DNA of 9,588 nt from Bacillota bacterium (lineage in GTDB: Bacteria; Bacillota; Clostridia; Christensenellales; Aristaeellaceae). The stretch is taken from NCBI GenBank assembly GCA_023421395.1, contig JAEZTL010000032.1, positions 1 through 9,588 on the forward strand. Reading direction: 5' to 3'. The notes under the pieces are model-generated. The model had not been told where the DNA came from. It saw nothing but the letters and a program-made list of their open reading frames with translations, and did not search any database. A program made the position numbers and the translations under genes. This document shows, one piece after another, positions 1 through 5,464 of the stretch (position 1 is its first letter; each line of letters begins with the position of its first letter).

Positions 1-372
1 CCCGAACCGACGCCCGAGCCCACGCCCGAGCCCGTTCCCGAGGGACAGGTGGTGGACAACGCGGCGGTCGACGCGCTCGCAGGCCTTCTGAACGGTCAGC
101 AGCCCGCCCCCGAGCCCGCCTATGACCGCGCGAGCGCGGTCAAATGGCTCCAGCAAAAGCTGACGGATATGCTGTACTTTGACGCCGCGGAGGGCGCGCC
201 CGACGGAATCTACGACCAGCCCACCTTTGACGCGGTGACGAAGCTGCAAGAGGACCTGGGTCTCTCGCTCAAGGACAGCCAGTACGGCCTGGTGGGCCAA
301 AAGACCTTCGATGAAATCCTGGCGCAGGGCGATACCTGGCGCAATCCCGGCGTTCCCATCCCCCGCGGGTAG
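1..372 (+). CDS. Peptidoglycan-binding domain protein, C-terminal part (5' end outside the window)
   Basis: The reading frame is open from the first base and ends at a TAG at 370-372, so this is the last 123 residues of a longer protein. The first 16 visible residues are a Pro-Glu-Thr repeat (PEPTPEPTPEPVPEGQ), typical of an extracytoplasmic linker. After a second short Pro/Glu stretch (about residues 37-42) comes a domain of about 65 residues with the layout of a PG_binding_1 repeat: a helix containing AVKWLQQKL, a PDGIYDQPTFDAVTKLQ segment (the family's D-G-x-y-G/D-x-x-T-x-x-A-V-x-x-F/L-Q pattern), then a GLVGQKTFDEIL helix. Such domains hold hydrolases or other surface proteins on cell-wall glycan. 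The catalytic or other N-terminal part lies to the left and cannot be named. GTG codons at 49 and 52 are internal, not the start. Confidence 0.8.
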   Translation, partial: PEPTPEPTPEPVPEGQVVDNAAVDALAGLLNGQQPAPEPAYDRASAVKWLQQKLTDMLYFDAAEGAPDGIYDQPTFDAVTKLQEDLGLSLKDSQYGLVGQKTFDEILAQGDTWRNPGVPIPRG

Positions 373-378
373 CCTTTC

Positions 379-408
379 ATCCCGCAGGGCGCTGCCCGTC
401 AGCGGGAT
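379..408 (+). terminator. Possible terminator hairpin of the peptidoglycan-binding gene
   Basis: Seven bases after the stop codon, ATCCCGC (379-385) pairs with GCGGGAT (402-408). Inside, GGGC (387-390) pairs with GCCC (394-397) around a GCT loop, with a small asymmetric internal loop. There is no T run directly after it, so a Rho-independent terminator is plausible by position but not by its full signature. Confidence 0.35.
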
Positions 409-640
409 CCGCCTTCACCTCCAGGAGATCCCGGCGCCTTTCCTTGTTTTTCCAGCCGGGTTTCCAAAAGTGCTGAAGATCAGCGCGGCGGGCATCGCGG
501 TCGCAGGGCGTAAGCCCGGGGTCGCGGCCGTTACCGCGCCCGCCGCTGAGCGGGGTTTCCGCCAGGTGCGGCGTGTACGTGAACCGGCGCGTGGAAGCCC
601 CAGCCCGCTAAACTTCTTCCCCTCCACCGCGTCCTCCCTC

Positions 641-680
641 ATAAAAATCCGGCCGCCCGCAAATGCGGGCGGCCGGATTT
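641..680 (-). terminator. Rho-independent terminator of the radical SAM gene
   Basis: A perfect 16-bp inverted repeat (645-660 with 665-680) closes on a 4-base loop. Read on the minus strand, the GC-rich stem is followed by TTTTTAT (647-641), the expected U tract. It begins 38 bases past the TAG of the minus-strand radical SAM gene. On the plus strand the T run is only three bases, so its main direction is minus. Confidence 0.85.
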
Positions 681-717
681 ACGCAAGAAGGCCGCCTGGG
701 TCCCGCGCGTACCGCGG

Positions 718-1785
718 CTATTCCCGCGCCATGCGCGCCACCAGCTCCTCCCGCTGGAACAGCGCGCAGCCGCCCGCGTGGGGGAGGTTCAACACGCCGC
801 CGTCCCGAAGGCGCCTGAAAAGCGGCGAAGCCAGCGCCTCGCGCAGCGTGTGATCGCGCAGCGTCAGGTCTGAATGGGGTGAAAACGGGCATGGCTCCGC
901 CGCGCCGTCCGACGCGATGTGGAAAAACCCCCGGCCCGCCGCCAGGCATCCGGATAGCGCCGCCTCGTCCCCGGGAAAAGACAGGAACAGCATCTTCCGC
1001 CCCTCGCGAAGCGCCGAGAGCGCGTGCGTGAGCGCGCGCCGCTCCGCCTCCTCCGGCGAGGCGCGGTCGTTTCCGTCCACCGGCACGTATTCCACATACA
1101 CCACGGCCCGCGCGCCCCGCTCGTAGAGATCGTCCACAAAGGGCCCCGCGGCGACCTGGCCGAGATTCTGCCTGGTCACCGTGACCGACGCGCCGAAGGG
1201 GATGCCCCGCGCCTTCAATGCCGCCATGGAACCGAGGAGCCGCTCGTACACGCCCTCGCCCCTGCGCGCCCCGGTCTCCGCCGCACCGCCCTCCACGCTG
1301 AGGACGGGCACCAGGTTCCGGTGCTCGTCAAAGAGGCGCAGCGCGGCGCCCTCCAGCAGGGTTCCGTTGGTGAAGACCGGAAACAGGATGCCGCCCGTCC
1401 CGGCGGCGGCCTCCAGCACGTCCGTTCGCAGAAGCGGCTCACCGCCCGCCAGCAGGATGAAGCTGACACCCATCTCCCGCGCCTGATCGAAAATTCCGCG
1501 CCATTCCCGCGCGGACAGGTCGCTCCGGTCGTGGCCGCAGGCGCGGTGGCGGTCGTAACAACCGGCGCAGCGGAGATTGCAGTGCCGGGTGATGCTGGCG
1601 ATCAGAAACGGCGGCACATGCTCGCCCGCGCGTTCAAGTTTTTCCCGTTTTCTGGCGGCGCTCCGGGCGCTCAGGAGAAACCGTGCGAAAAACGCGCCGG
1701 AGCGCGGGCTGAACCGCGAACCCCGGATCAGTTCCCGCACGACGCTCTCCGCCCCCGCGTTCAAAACCCTCGTCAGATCCTCCAT
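718..1785 (-). CDS. Radical SAM protein with C-terminal SPASM-like cysteines, function unknown
   Basis: Residue numbers here count from an in-frame GTG at 1794, three codons upstream of the ATG at 1785. I prefer the ATG because AAGGGG lies about 10 bases before it and almost touches the GTG. The radical SAM signature CX3CX2C is at Cys72, Cys76 and Cys79 (HCNLRCAGCY) and should bind the [4Fe-4S] cluster that cleaves S-adenosylmethionine. The SAM-contacting GGEP motif is at 117-120. The C-terminal part carries Cys283, Cys302 and Cys343 in GCLAAGRGFF, EPCPFSP and GGCALF contexts, which suggests an auxiliary cluster as in SPASM/Twitch proteins. From memory it matches a conserved, uncharacterised radical SAM family of anaerobes. 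At about 355 residues it appears full length. Cys86 is an additional cysteine just after the cluster motif. It has its own promoter and terminator and no adjacent small peptide gene, so a RiPP substrate is not evident. The substrate is unknown. Confidence 0.88.
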   Translation of the reverse strand: MEDLTRVLNAGAESVVRELIRGSRFSPRSGAFFARFLLSARSAARKREKLERAGEHVPPFLIASITRHCNLRCAGCYDRHRACGHDRSDLSAREWRGIFDQAREMGVSFILLAGGEPLLRTDVLEAAAGTGGILFPVFTNGTLLEGAALRLFDEHRNLVPVLSVEGGAAETGARRGEGVYERLLGSMAALKARGIPFGASVTVTRQNLGQVAAGPFVDDLYERGARAVVYVEYVPVDGNDRASPEEAERRALTHALSALREGRKMLFLSFPGDEAALSGCLAAGRGFFHIASDGAAEPCPFSPHSDLTLRDHTLREALASPLFRRLRDGGVLNLPHAGGCALFQREELVARMARE

Positions 1786-1826
1786 GCTCCGCACACCCCT
1801 TCGCGCCTGTGGCGCAGGATGTCTTC

Positions 1827-1855
1827 ATTATGATGCGCATGGCCCGCCCCGTCAA
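1827..1855 (-). promoter_or_regulatory. Promoter of the radical SAM gene
   Basis: On the minus strand, TTGACG (1855-1850) and CATAAT (1832-1827) are separated by exactly 17 bases. Each hexamer has one mismatch to the sigma-A/sigma-70 consensus. It lies about 40 bases upstream of the ATG at 1785, so the gene is probably transcribed alone with a leader of roughly 35 bases. Confidence 0.75.
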
Positions 1856-1915
1856 CGTCCGACGCGCGAGCCATGCGTTTTTTGCGCCAATCCGTCGTAA
1901 AACGCGCGCCCAGCG

Positions 1916-2833
1916 CTACAGGCTGTAATCCCCCGCGGACTCCGGCTGATAGAGGATCTTCCGGATCTCGATGCGGGCGCGCCCGCCCGCCGTATCCCAG
2001 GCGATCTCATCGCCCTCTCGGTACCCCAGAAGCGCCGTGCCCACCGGTGACAGGATCGACAGGCGGCCCTTCGTCCAGTCCGCCTCGTCCGGATAGACCA
2101 GCGCCACTTCTTCTTCCTCGCCGTCCAGCGCGATCAGCGCCTTGGAGCGCATGGATACGACATTGGCGGGCAGCGCCTGGGGCTCCACGACGCTGGCGCG
2201 CTCAAGCTCCCGCTGAAGCGCGCGGTAGGACTTGTCGAGTTCGACGCCACCGTACAGCGCCTCGTCGATCAAACGGTTCAGCCGCTCCCGGTCGACCCGG
2301 CTGATGGTCACTTCGCCTGCCATGAATAACCCTCCCTGAATCAATTGAATGTACTCGCTCATCGCCAGCGCGTGGCGCGTCCAGTCGCCGCCGCGCTCCA
2401 TATGAAAACCCGCCCGCCGAAACAGCGAGAGCGACCGGTGGTTGTCCCGGTGGATCACCGCCGCGACCCGGGGCGCGCGCATCTCGAAAAACGCCATCGC
2501 CAGCGCCTCGCGCAGCATCTTCTGCCCCAGCCGCCGCCCCCAGCGCCCCCGTTCCACCACCAGCACCACCTGTGTCTCTTCCCGTCCCGGCGCCAGCCGC
2601 ACAAAGCCCACCGGCTCACCGTGCTCCTCCGCGACGAAAAACCGGCCTCCCTGGTTGAATAGATGGGTGACCACGTTCAGGTGCGCGCCGTCCAGCGCCC
2701 GGCGGATCGCGCCGGAAACGCCCGGCGCGTCGCTCAAGTGTATGACGGTTTCACGGTCCTCAAGCCACCCGGCGATCAGGCGCGCGTCCCGCGCCGTAAT
2801 TTCCCGGCGTAAACAAAAAGAAGGCCCTATCAC
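1916..2833 (-). CDS. GNAT acetyltransferase fused in frame to a Rnk / GreA-GreB C-terminal-type protein
   Basis: The 305-residue ORF has two parts. Residues 1-168 are a GNAT N-acetyltransferase: an acetyl-CoA loop RGRWGRRLGQKML (95-107) and the late GNAT motif NHRSLSLFRRAGF (131-143). Its substrate is unknown. Residues 171-305 align along their whole length with Rnk (regulator of nucleoside diphosphate kinase, about 136 residues in E. coli): a short helical N-terminus, VVSMRSKALI (225-234), LVYPDEAD (245-252), LSPVGTALLGYREGD (261-275) and the hallmark end YQPESAGDYSL. Rnk-type proteins carry the GreA/GreB C-terminal fold and bind RNA polymerase. The start is a GTG with GAGGTG seven bases upstream. 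Met171 begins the Rnk part and has its own ribosome binding site (separate entry), so a free 135-residue Rnk may also be made. What I see is one uninterrupted frame. Whether the cell makes a fusion, two products or both is inference. Confidence 0.85.
   Translation of the reverse strand: MIGPSFCLRREITARDARLIAGWLEDRETVIHLSDAPGVSGAIRRALDGAHLNVVTHLFNQGGRFFVAEEHGEPVGFVRLAPGREETQVVLVVERGRWGRRLGQKMLREALAMAFFEMRAPRVAAVIHRDNHRSLSLFRRAGFHMERGGDWTRHALAMSEYIQLIQGGLFMAGEVTISRVDRERLNRLIDEALYGGVELDKSYRALQRELERASVVEPQALPANVVSMRSKALIALDGEEEEVALVYPDEADWTKGRLSILSPVGTALLGYREGDEIAWDTAGGRARIEIRKILYQPESAGDYSL
2321..2336 (-). promoter_or_regulatory. Internal ribosome binding site and start codon for a stand-alone Rnk
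   Basis: Inside the GNAT-Rnk frame, GGGAGG (2336-2331) stands seven bases before an in-frame ATG (2323-2321). Translation from there gives MAGEVTIS... through 1916, 135 residues, which is the size of a complete Rnk. This looks like a normal gene start embedded in a longer ORF. The codon CAG at 2338-2336 would need only one base change to become TAG, and CAA at 2347-2345 one change to become TAA. A two-gene layout with a lost stop codon is therefore a simple origin. Confidence 0.6.
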
Positions 2834-2921
2834 ATTGCCACACCTCGCTGCGGTTGATAAAGCCTTTCATGAAGCCGCTCACCTGTAAATCGGAGAAGCC
2901 ATGACGGTTCTTTGCCCTTTT

Positions 2922-2950
2922 ATTCTATCAGATGCATGACCGGTTGTCAA
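2922..2950 (-). promoter_or_regulatory. Strong promoter of the GNAT-Rnk gene
   Basis: On the minus strand, TTGACA (2950-2945) is a perfect -35. It is followed after 17 bases by TAGAAT (2927-2922), one mismatch from the -10 consensus. The predicted leader to the GTG start is about 80 bases. Confidence 0.82.
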
Positions 2951-2976
2951 ATCCGAGCACCCGGCGGGATTGAAGC

Positions 2977-3008
2977 GGCGCCCGTTCCGATACGCCGGAG
3001 CGGGCGCC
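2977..3008 (-). terminator. Hairpin, probable terminator of the b5 lipoprotein gene
   Basis: GGCGCCCGTTCCG (2977-2989) pairs with CGGAGCGGGCGCC (2996-3008), a 13-bp stem with one G-T pair and the loop ATACGC. It begins about 50 bases past the stop codon of the minus-strand lipoprotein gene and before the GNAT-Rnk promoter. The tract after the stem on the minus strand (GCTTCAATC) is poor in T. On the plus strand TTTCT follows, but no plus-strand gene precedes it. Terminator function is likely from position, while strength and direction are uncertain. Confidence 0.5.
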
Positions 3009-3058
3009 TTTCTAAGGAGGGAGTCAATGCCATGTCCCGATAAAACCCTATGGAATCC

Positions 3059-3529
3059 TTACTTCAACTTGCCGACCACCGTCAGCTTCGAAAGCACCGA
3101 TTCGCCGTGGGGGGCGTTTTTGATGACGTCCGTCAAATCCTTGCCCGCGGTGTTGCCGTTGTGCATGCCGCCCACCCACTGGGGAACATTGGTCACATCG
3201 TAAATGACGCCGTTAACCGCCACATAGGCGGCCTTGCCATCCTTGCCGTCAAAAGCGGCCAGTTCCTCCAGCGTCAGCTCAAGCTGGGCGGGGGCGGAGG
3301 CGGCGGTGACCGCCGGCGCGGGGGCCTCTGTTGCGGCGGGCGCTTCCGTTACGGCGGGGGCCTCTGTTGCGGCCGGCGCTTCCGTTACGACGGGGGCTAC
3401 GGTAGCGGCCGGCGCTTCGGTGGCGGCGGGGGTCGCCGTGGCGGCGGGGGTGGTACCGGTGGTGCAGCCCACCAGGGCTACAGCCGCGACCACCATCATC
3501 GCGGCGACGGCCAGGGTTTTAATCTTCAT
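3059..3529 (-). CDS. Lipid-anchored cytochrome b5-like heme-binding protein
   Basis: This is a 156-residue exported lipoprotein. Residues 1-21 form a signal peptide (KIK, then a hydrophobic AVAAMMVVAAVALVG) ending in the lipobox LVGC, so Cys22 should be lipidated. Residues 29-70 are seven hexapeptides of the type AATEAP, a flexible linker. Residues 84-156 are a compact cytochrome b5-like domain: LTLEELAAFDGKDG, AYVAVNGVIYDVTNVPQW, GGMHNG, AGKDLTDVI, APHGESVL and VVGKL. His123 and His141 stand where b5-type heme ligands are expected. AAGGAGG lies seven bases before the ATG. The role could be electron transfer or heme/ligand binding at the outer face of the membrane; no redox partner is encoded nearby. 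The shorter bacterial b5 family is less well studied than eukaryotic b5, so heme binding is an expectation, not something the sequence proves. Confidence 0.85.
   Translation of the reverse strand: MKIKTLAVAAMMVVAAVALVGCTTGTTPAATATPAATEAPAATVAPVVTEAPAATEAPAVTEAPAATEAPAPAVTAASAPAQLELTLEELAAFDGKDGKAAYVAVNGVIYDVTNVPQWVGGMHNGNTAGKDLTDVIKNAPHGESVLSKLTVVGKLK
3320..3445 (-). repeat. Tandem hexapeptide (AATEAP) repeat encoding the lipoprotein linker
   Basis: Seven consecutive 18-base units encode AATATP, AATEAP, AATVAP, VVTEAP, AATEAP, AVTEAP and AATEAP. Within them is a higher-order 36-base duplication: 3324-3359 and 3360-3395 differ at only two positions. Such a recent duplication suggests the linker changes length by slippage or recombination. 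Confidence 0.85.
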
Positions 3530-3546
3530 GAAGAATCCTCCTTCGG

Positions 3547-3594
3547 CGCAGCGGATGCTGCGGTTTCTCTGCTCTCTCAGGCGGTATATCCGCC
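3547..3594 (-). other. Two small hairpins in the lipoprotein mRNA leader
   Basis: CGCAGC (3547-3552) pairs with GCTGCG (3557-3562) around a four-base loop. GGCGG (3580-3584) pairs with CCGCC (3590-3594) around TATAT. The first sits directly upstream of the AAGGAGG of the lipoprotein gene. The second could be an operator or leader stem. Both are short, so a functional role is uncertain. Confidence 0.35.
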
Positions 3595-3741
3595 TTATAT
3601 CGTATTTTTACCCGGATTCGCCCCGCGCTAACGCGCACGGAACGTTTTTCAGTTTTTTAACCCGGCGCACAACCCGGCGGAAATTCTGCATTTTTGAACG
3701 GATCCGGCATTAGTTTTCCTCATGCTTTGCAATCAAATTTC

Positions 3742-3855
3742 TCATGTATATGAAATCCATACGGTCTGAAACGCGCCGTACGACGGTTTTCGGCCGGATT
3801 CCGCGGGTTTCGCAGCGGACGAAGGCATGTATGCGAAATCTTTATTCATCGTCAT
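3742..3855 (-). CDS. Doubtful small ORF, 37 codons
   Basis: ATG at 3855 is preceded by GGAGG five bases upstream (a second ATG two codons later has 11-base spacing). It opens a 37-residue frame beginning MTMNKDFAYMPSSAAKPAES and ending in a TGA. The peptide is polar with a Ser/Pro/Lys-rich middle, has no signal or membrane segment, and matches nothing I can name. A weak minus-strand promoter-like pair (TTGACG at 3941-3936, TTTATT at 3919-3914) lies upstream. The ribosome binding site is the only positive sign. It could equally be non-coding sequence or part of a repeat. Confidence 0.25.
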   Translation of the reverse strand: MTMNKDFAYMPSSAAKPAESGRKPSYGAFQTVWISYT

Positions 3856-3936
3856 GAAATCCTCCAATTCGCAGGATTTACAGCCCACGCTGTCAAAACG
3901 CCCAATTTCGCCCAATAAAATCCGCAAGCGCACACC

Positions 3937-3952
3937 GTCAAATGAAATTGAC
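3937..3952. promoter_or_regulatory. Inverted repeat GTCAA-N6-TTGAC, possible operator
   Basis: A perfect 5-bp dyad with a six-base spacer lies 34 bases upstream of the -35 of the liv promoter. The size and position would suit a dimeric activator or repressor. The half-site also resembles a -35 element, so chance is possible. Confidence 0.3.
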
Positions 3953-3986
3953 CGTCGTAAAATATTCATATTTGGCAGAAACCCGC

Positions 3987-4015
3987 TTGACAACGACGCT
4001 TTGGATGCATATACT
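3987..4015 (+). promoter_or_regulatory. Main promoter of the liv operon
   Basis: TTGACA (3987-3992, perfect -35) and TATACT (4010-4015, one mismatch) are spaced by exactly 17 bases on the plus strand. This is the best promoter in the window for the liv genes. Transcription should start near 4022, giving a leader of about 165 bases before livK. Confidence 0.8.
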
Positions 4016-4042
4016 CAACCAATAAAACAAATTTACCGCAAT

Positions 4043-4060
4043 GACGCGGCGGCGTCTTTT
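4043..4060 (+). other. Small hairpin followed by TTTT in the liv leader, possible attenuator
   Basis: GACGC (4043-4047) pairs with GCGTC (4052-4056) around GGCG, and TTTT follows immediately. It lies about 20 bases after the predicted transcription start and 125 bases before livK. A 5-bp stem is short for a terminator, so attenuation is only a possibility. No leader peptide rich in Leu, Ile or Val codons was seen beside it. Confidence 0.3.
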
Positions 4061-4129
4061 GCCCGCTGAAAACCGAGTACAACAAAGCGACGATGCTTCT
4101 CAAACGCCAAACGGCCCTTGGGAAGCTTT

Positions 4130-4138
4130 TGTTATAAA
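4130..4138 (+). promoter_or_regulatory. Possible second liv promoter, extended -10 type
   Basis: TGTTATAAA contains the extended -10 TG dinucleotide and a near-consensus TATAAA, but no -35 match at the right distance. If used, it would give livK a short leader of about 40 bases. Confidence 0.3.
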
Positions 4139-4185
4139 GTTTCGGACGGAAACCCGCCCGGAGGAATGAAAAGGAGGCGTACCCC

Positions 4186-5370
4186 ATGAAGAGAATGCTC
4201 CCCAGGATCCTTTCCGTCGCGCTGGCCATGATGATTTTCTCCGGGCTGGTCATTTCGGCCGGCGCGTCCTCGCTGCCGGTGATCAAGATCGCCAGCGCCA
4301 CCCCGTTGTCCGGCAGCCAGTCCGCGCTGGGCGGCTCCATCAAAAACGGCATTGAAATGGCGCTGAACGCGCGTGTCGAGGAGTTCAAGGCGCTGGGGTT
4401 TGACCTCCAGTTCCTGCCGATGGACGACCAGGCCGACCCCAAGGTCGGCGTGAGCAACGCGCAGCGTCTGGTGGAGGACGCCGCCGTGCTGGCGGTGGTC
4501 GGCCACTACAACTCCGGCGTCGCGATCCCTTCCTCTGAAGTCTACAACGAAGGCGGCCTGGCGATGGTCTCCCCCGCCAACACCAACCCGGACGTGACGG
4601 ACCGCGCGCTGCCCACCGTGAGCCGCATCTGCGCCCGCGATGACGCGCAGGGCCCCGCCGGCGCGGACTTCCTGTTCGGCCTTGGCAAAAAGAGCGTGTT
4701 CGTGCTGCAGGACAAGACCACCTACGGCCAGGGCGTGGCCGACCAGTTCAAAAAGCGCTTCGAGGAGATCGGCGGCGAGGTAAAGGGCTATGAGGGCATC
4801 ACCGCCGGCGAGGCCGACTTCTCCGCCGTCGAGGAAATGATCCGCGCCAGCGGCGCCGAGTCCGTGTACTTCGGCGGCATGTACCCCGAAGGCGCGCTGC
4901 TCATCAAGCAGCTCAAGGAAAAGGGCATTGACGTGGTGTTCCTGGGCCCGGACGGCATGGACTCCGCGGAGCTTGTGAAGATCGCGGGCGACGCGGTGAT
5001 CGGCAACTACTATACCTCCGTGGCGGCCGACGTGTCCGGCACCGAGGCGGGCGCCGAGTTCGTCAAGAAGTTCACCGAAGCCTACGGCCGCGCGCCGGAA
5101 GCCTTCGCCGCCTACGGCTATGACGCCATGAATGTGACGCTGGACGCCGTGAAGGCCGCCATTTCCGGAAACGGCGGCGCGCTGCCCACCCGCGAGCAGG
5201 TCGCCACGGCCGTGCGCGCCATCAAAGACTTCAAGGGCCTGGCCACCAACGTCAGCTTCAACGACATCGGCGACAACACCGAAGCCACCATCTACGTGCT
5301 GGGCTTTGAGACCGCGGCCTACCCGCCGGTGGCCATCAAGTCCATCCCGGCGGCGGATTATCTGAAGTAA
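4186..5370 (+). CDS. livK: Branched-chain amino acid ABC transporter, substrate-binding protein
   Basis: The product is the extracytoplasmic receptor of the importer and should deliver Leu/Ile/Val or a related amino acid to LivHM. It has 394 residues with a signal peptide (KRMLPR, then a hydrophobic core) and a type I signal peptidase site AGA-SS near residue 27; there is no lipobox cysteine. Mature residues 32-394 have the two-lobed Peripl_BP_6/LivJ-LivK fold: IKIASATPLSG at the start, then DDQADPKVGVSNAQRLVED, VVGHYNSGVA (104-113) and MVSPANTNP (127-135) in the ligand-facing region, and later FLGPDGMDS (252-260) and AYGYDAMNV. AAAGGAGG lies eight bases before the ATG, which strongly supports this start. 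It is the first gene of the liv operon. Exact ligand preference cannot be read from the sequence, and members of this family also bind other amino acids, amides or aromatic acids. Confidence 0.93.
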   Translation: MKRMLPRILSVALAMMIFSGLVISAGASSLPVIKIASATPLSGSQSALGGSIKNGIEMALNARVEEFKALGFDLQFLPMDDQADPKVGVSNAQRLVEDAAVLAVVGHYNSGVAIPSSEVYNEGGLAMVSPANTNPDVTDRALPTVSRICARDDAQGPAGADFLFGLGKKSVFVLQDKTTYGQGVADQFKKRFEEIGGEVKGYEGITAGEADFSAVEEMIRASGAESVYFGGMYPEGALLIKQLKEKGIDVVFLGPDGMDSAELVKIAGDAVIGNYYTSVAADVSGTEAGAEFVKKFTEAYGRAPEAFAAYGYDAMNVTLDAVKAAISGNGGALPTREQVATAVRAIKDFKGLATNVSFNDIGDNTEATIYVLGFETAAYPPVAIKSIPAADYLK

Positions 5371-5411
5371 GGAACGGCCCGCTAACCGGAGGAAGCGTCT
5401 CGTCCGCCGGC

Positions 5412-5428
5412 TCCGGGCTCATCCCGGA
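5412..5428 (+). other. Small intercistronic hairpin after livK
   Basis: TCCGGG (5412-5417) pairs with CCCGGA (5423-5428) around CTCAT. It is the first of two stem-loops in the livK-livH spacer and has no T tract. Confidence 0.4.
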
Positions 5429-5464
5429 AACGACCAAGTCCCCGTGGTTTGCTTGAATCTGGTT

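Larger units (their letters stand above)
373..717. other. Intergenic region between convergent genes
   Basis: I see no convincing gene in these 345 bases. They lie between the 3' ends of the peptidoglycan-binding gene (+) and the radical SAM gene (-), so they should hold terminators, and both ends do carry hairpins. Short GC-driven open frames occur on both strands, but they lack a good ribosome binding site and give Arg/Ala/Pro-rich translations with no recognisable domain. Confidence 0.6.
3530..4185. other. Long divergent intergenic region
   Basis: The 656 bases between the divergent b5 lipoprotein and livK genes have visibly more A and T than the flanking genes, with runs such as TTTTTTAA, AATAAAAT and AAAATATTCATATTT. 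They hold the lipoprotein leader hairpins, one doubtful small minus-strand ORF, a dyad, the main liv promoter and a long liv leader. I found no convincing sigma-A promoter for the lipoprotein gene, although its leader contains an ATATAA stretch near 3596. No RNA family or riboswitch core was recognised. Confidence 0.55.

Noticed and set aside
415..642. 75-codon minus-strand frame downstream of the radical SAM gene
   Set aside because: It follows the terminator at 641-680, has no ribosome binding site, and gives an Arg/Ala/Pro-rich product without a domain.
1024..1833. 269-codon open frame on the plus strand
   Set aside because: It lies antisense to the radical SAM gene, has no recognisable domain, and is explained by high GC with few stops opposite a real gene.
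3011..3203. Plus-strand ATG at 3027 with a well-placed AAGGAGG, opening a frame antisense to the b5 lipoprotein
   Set aside because: The ribosome binding site is striking, but the frame is the antisense of the conserved b5 domain, has no own promoter in view and encodes nothing recognisable. I take it as chance.
3050..3713. Long plus-strand frames rich in Gly/Arg or Ala/Val opposite the lipoprotein
   Set aside because: Their low-complexity composition is the reverse of the AATEAP codon repeat; they are not independent genes.
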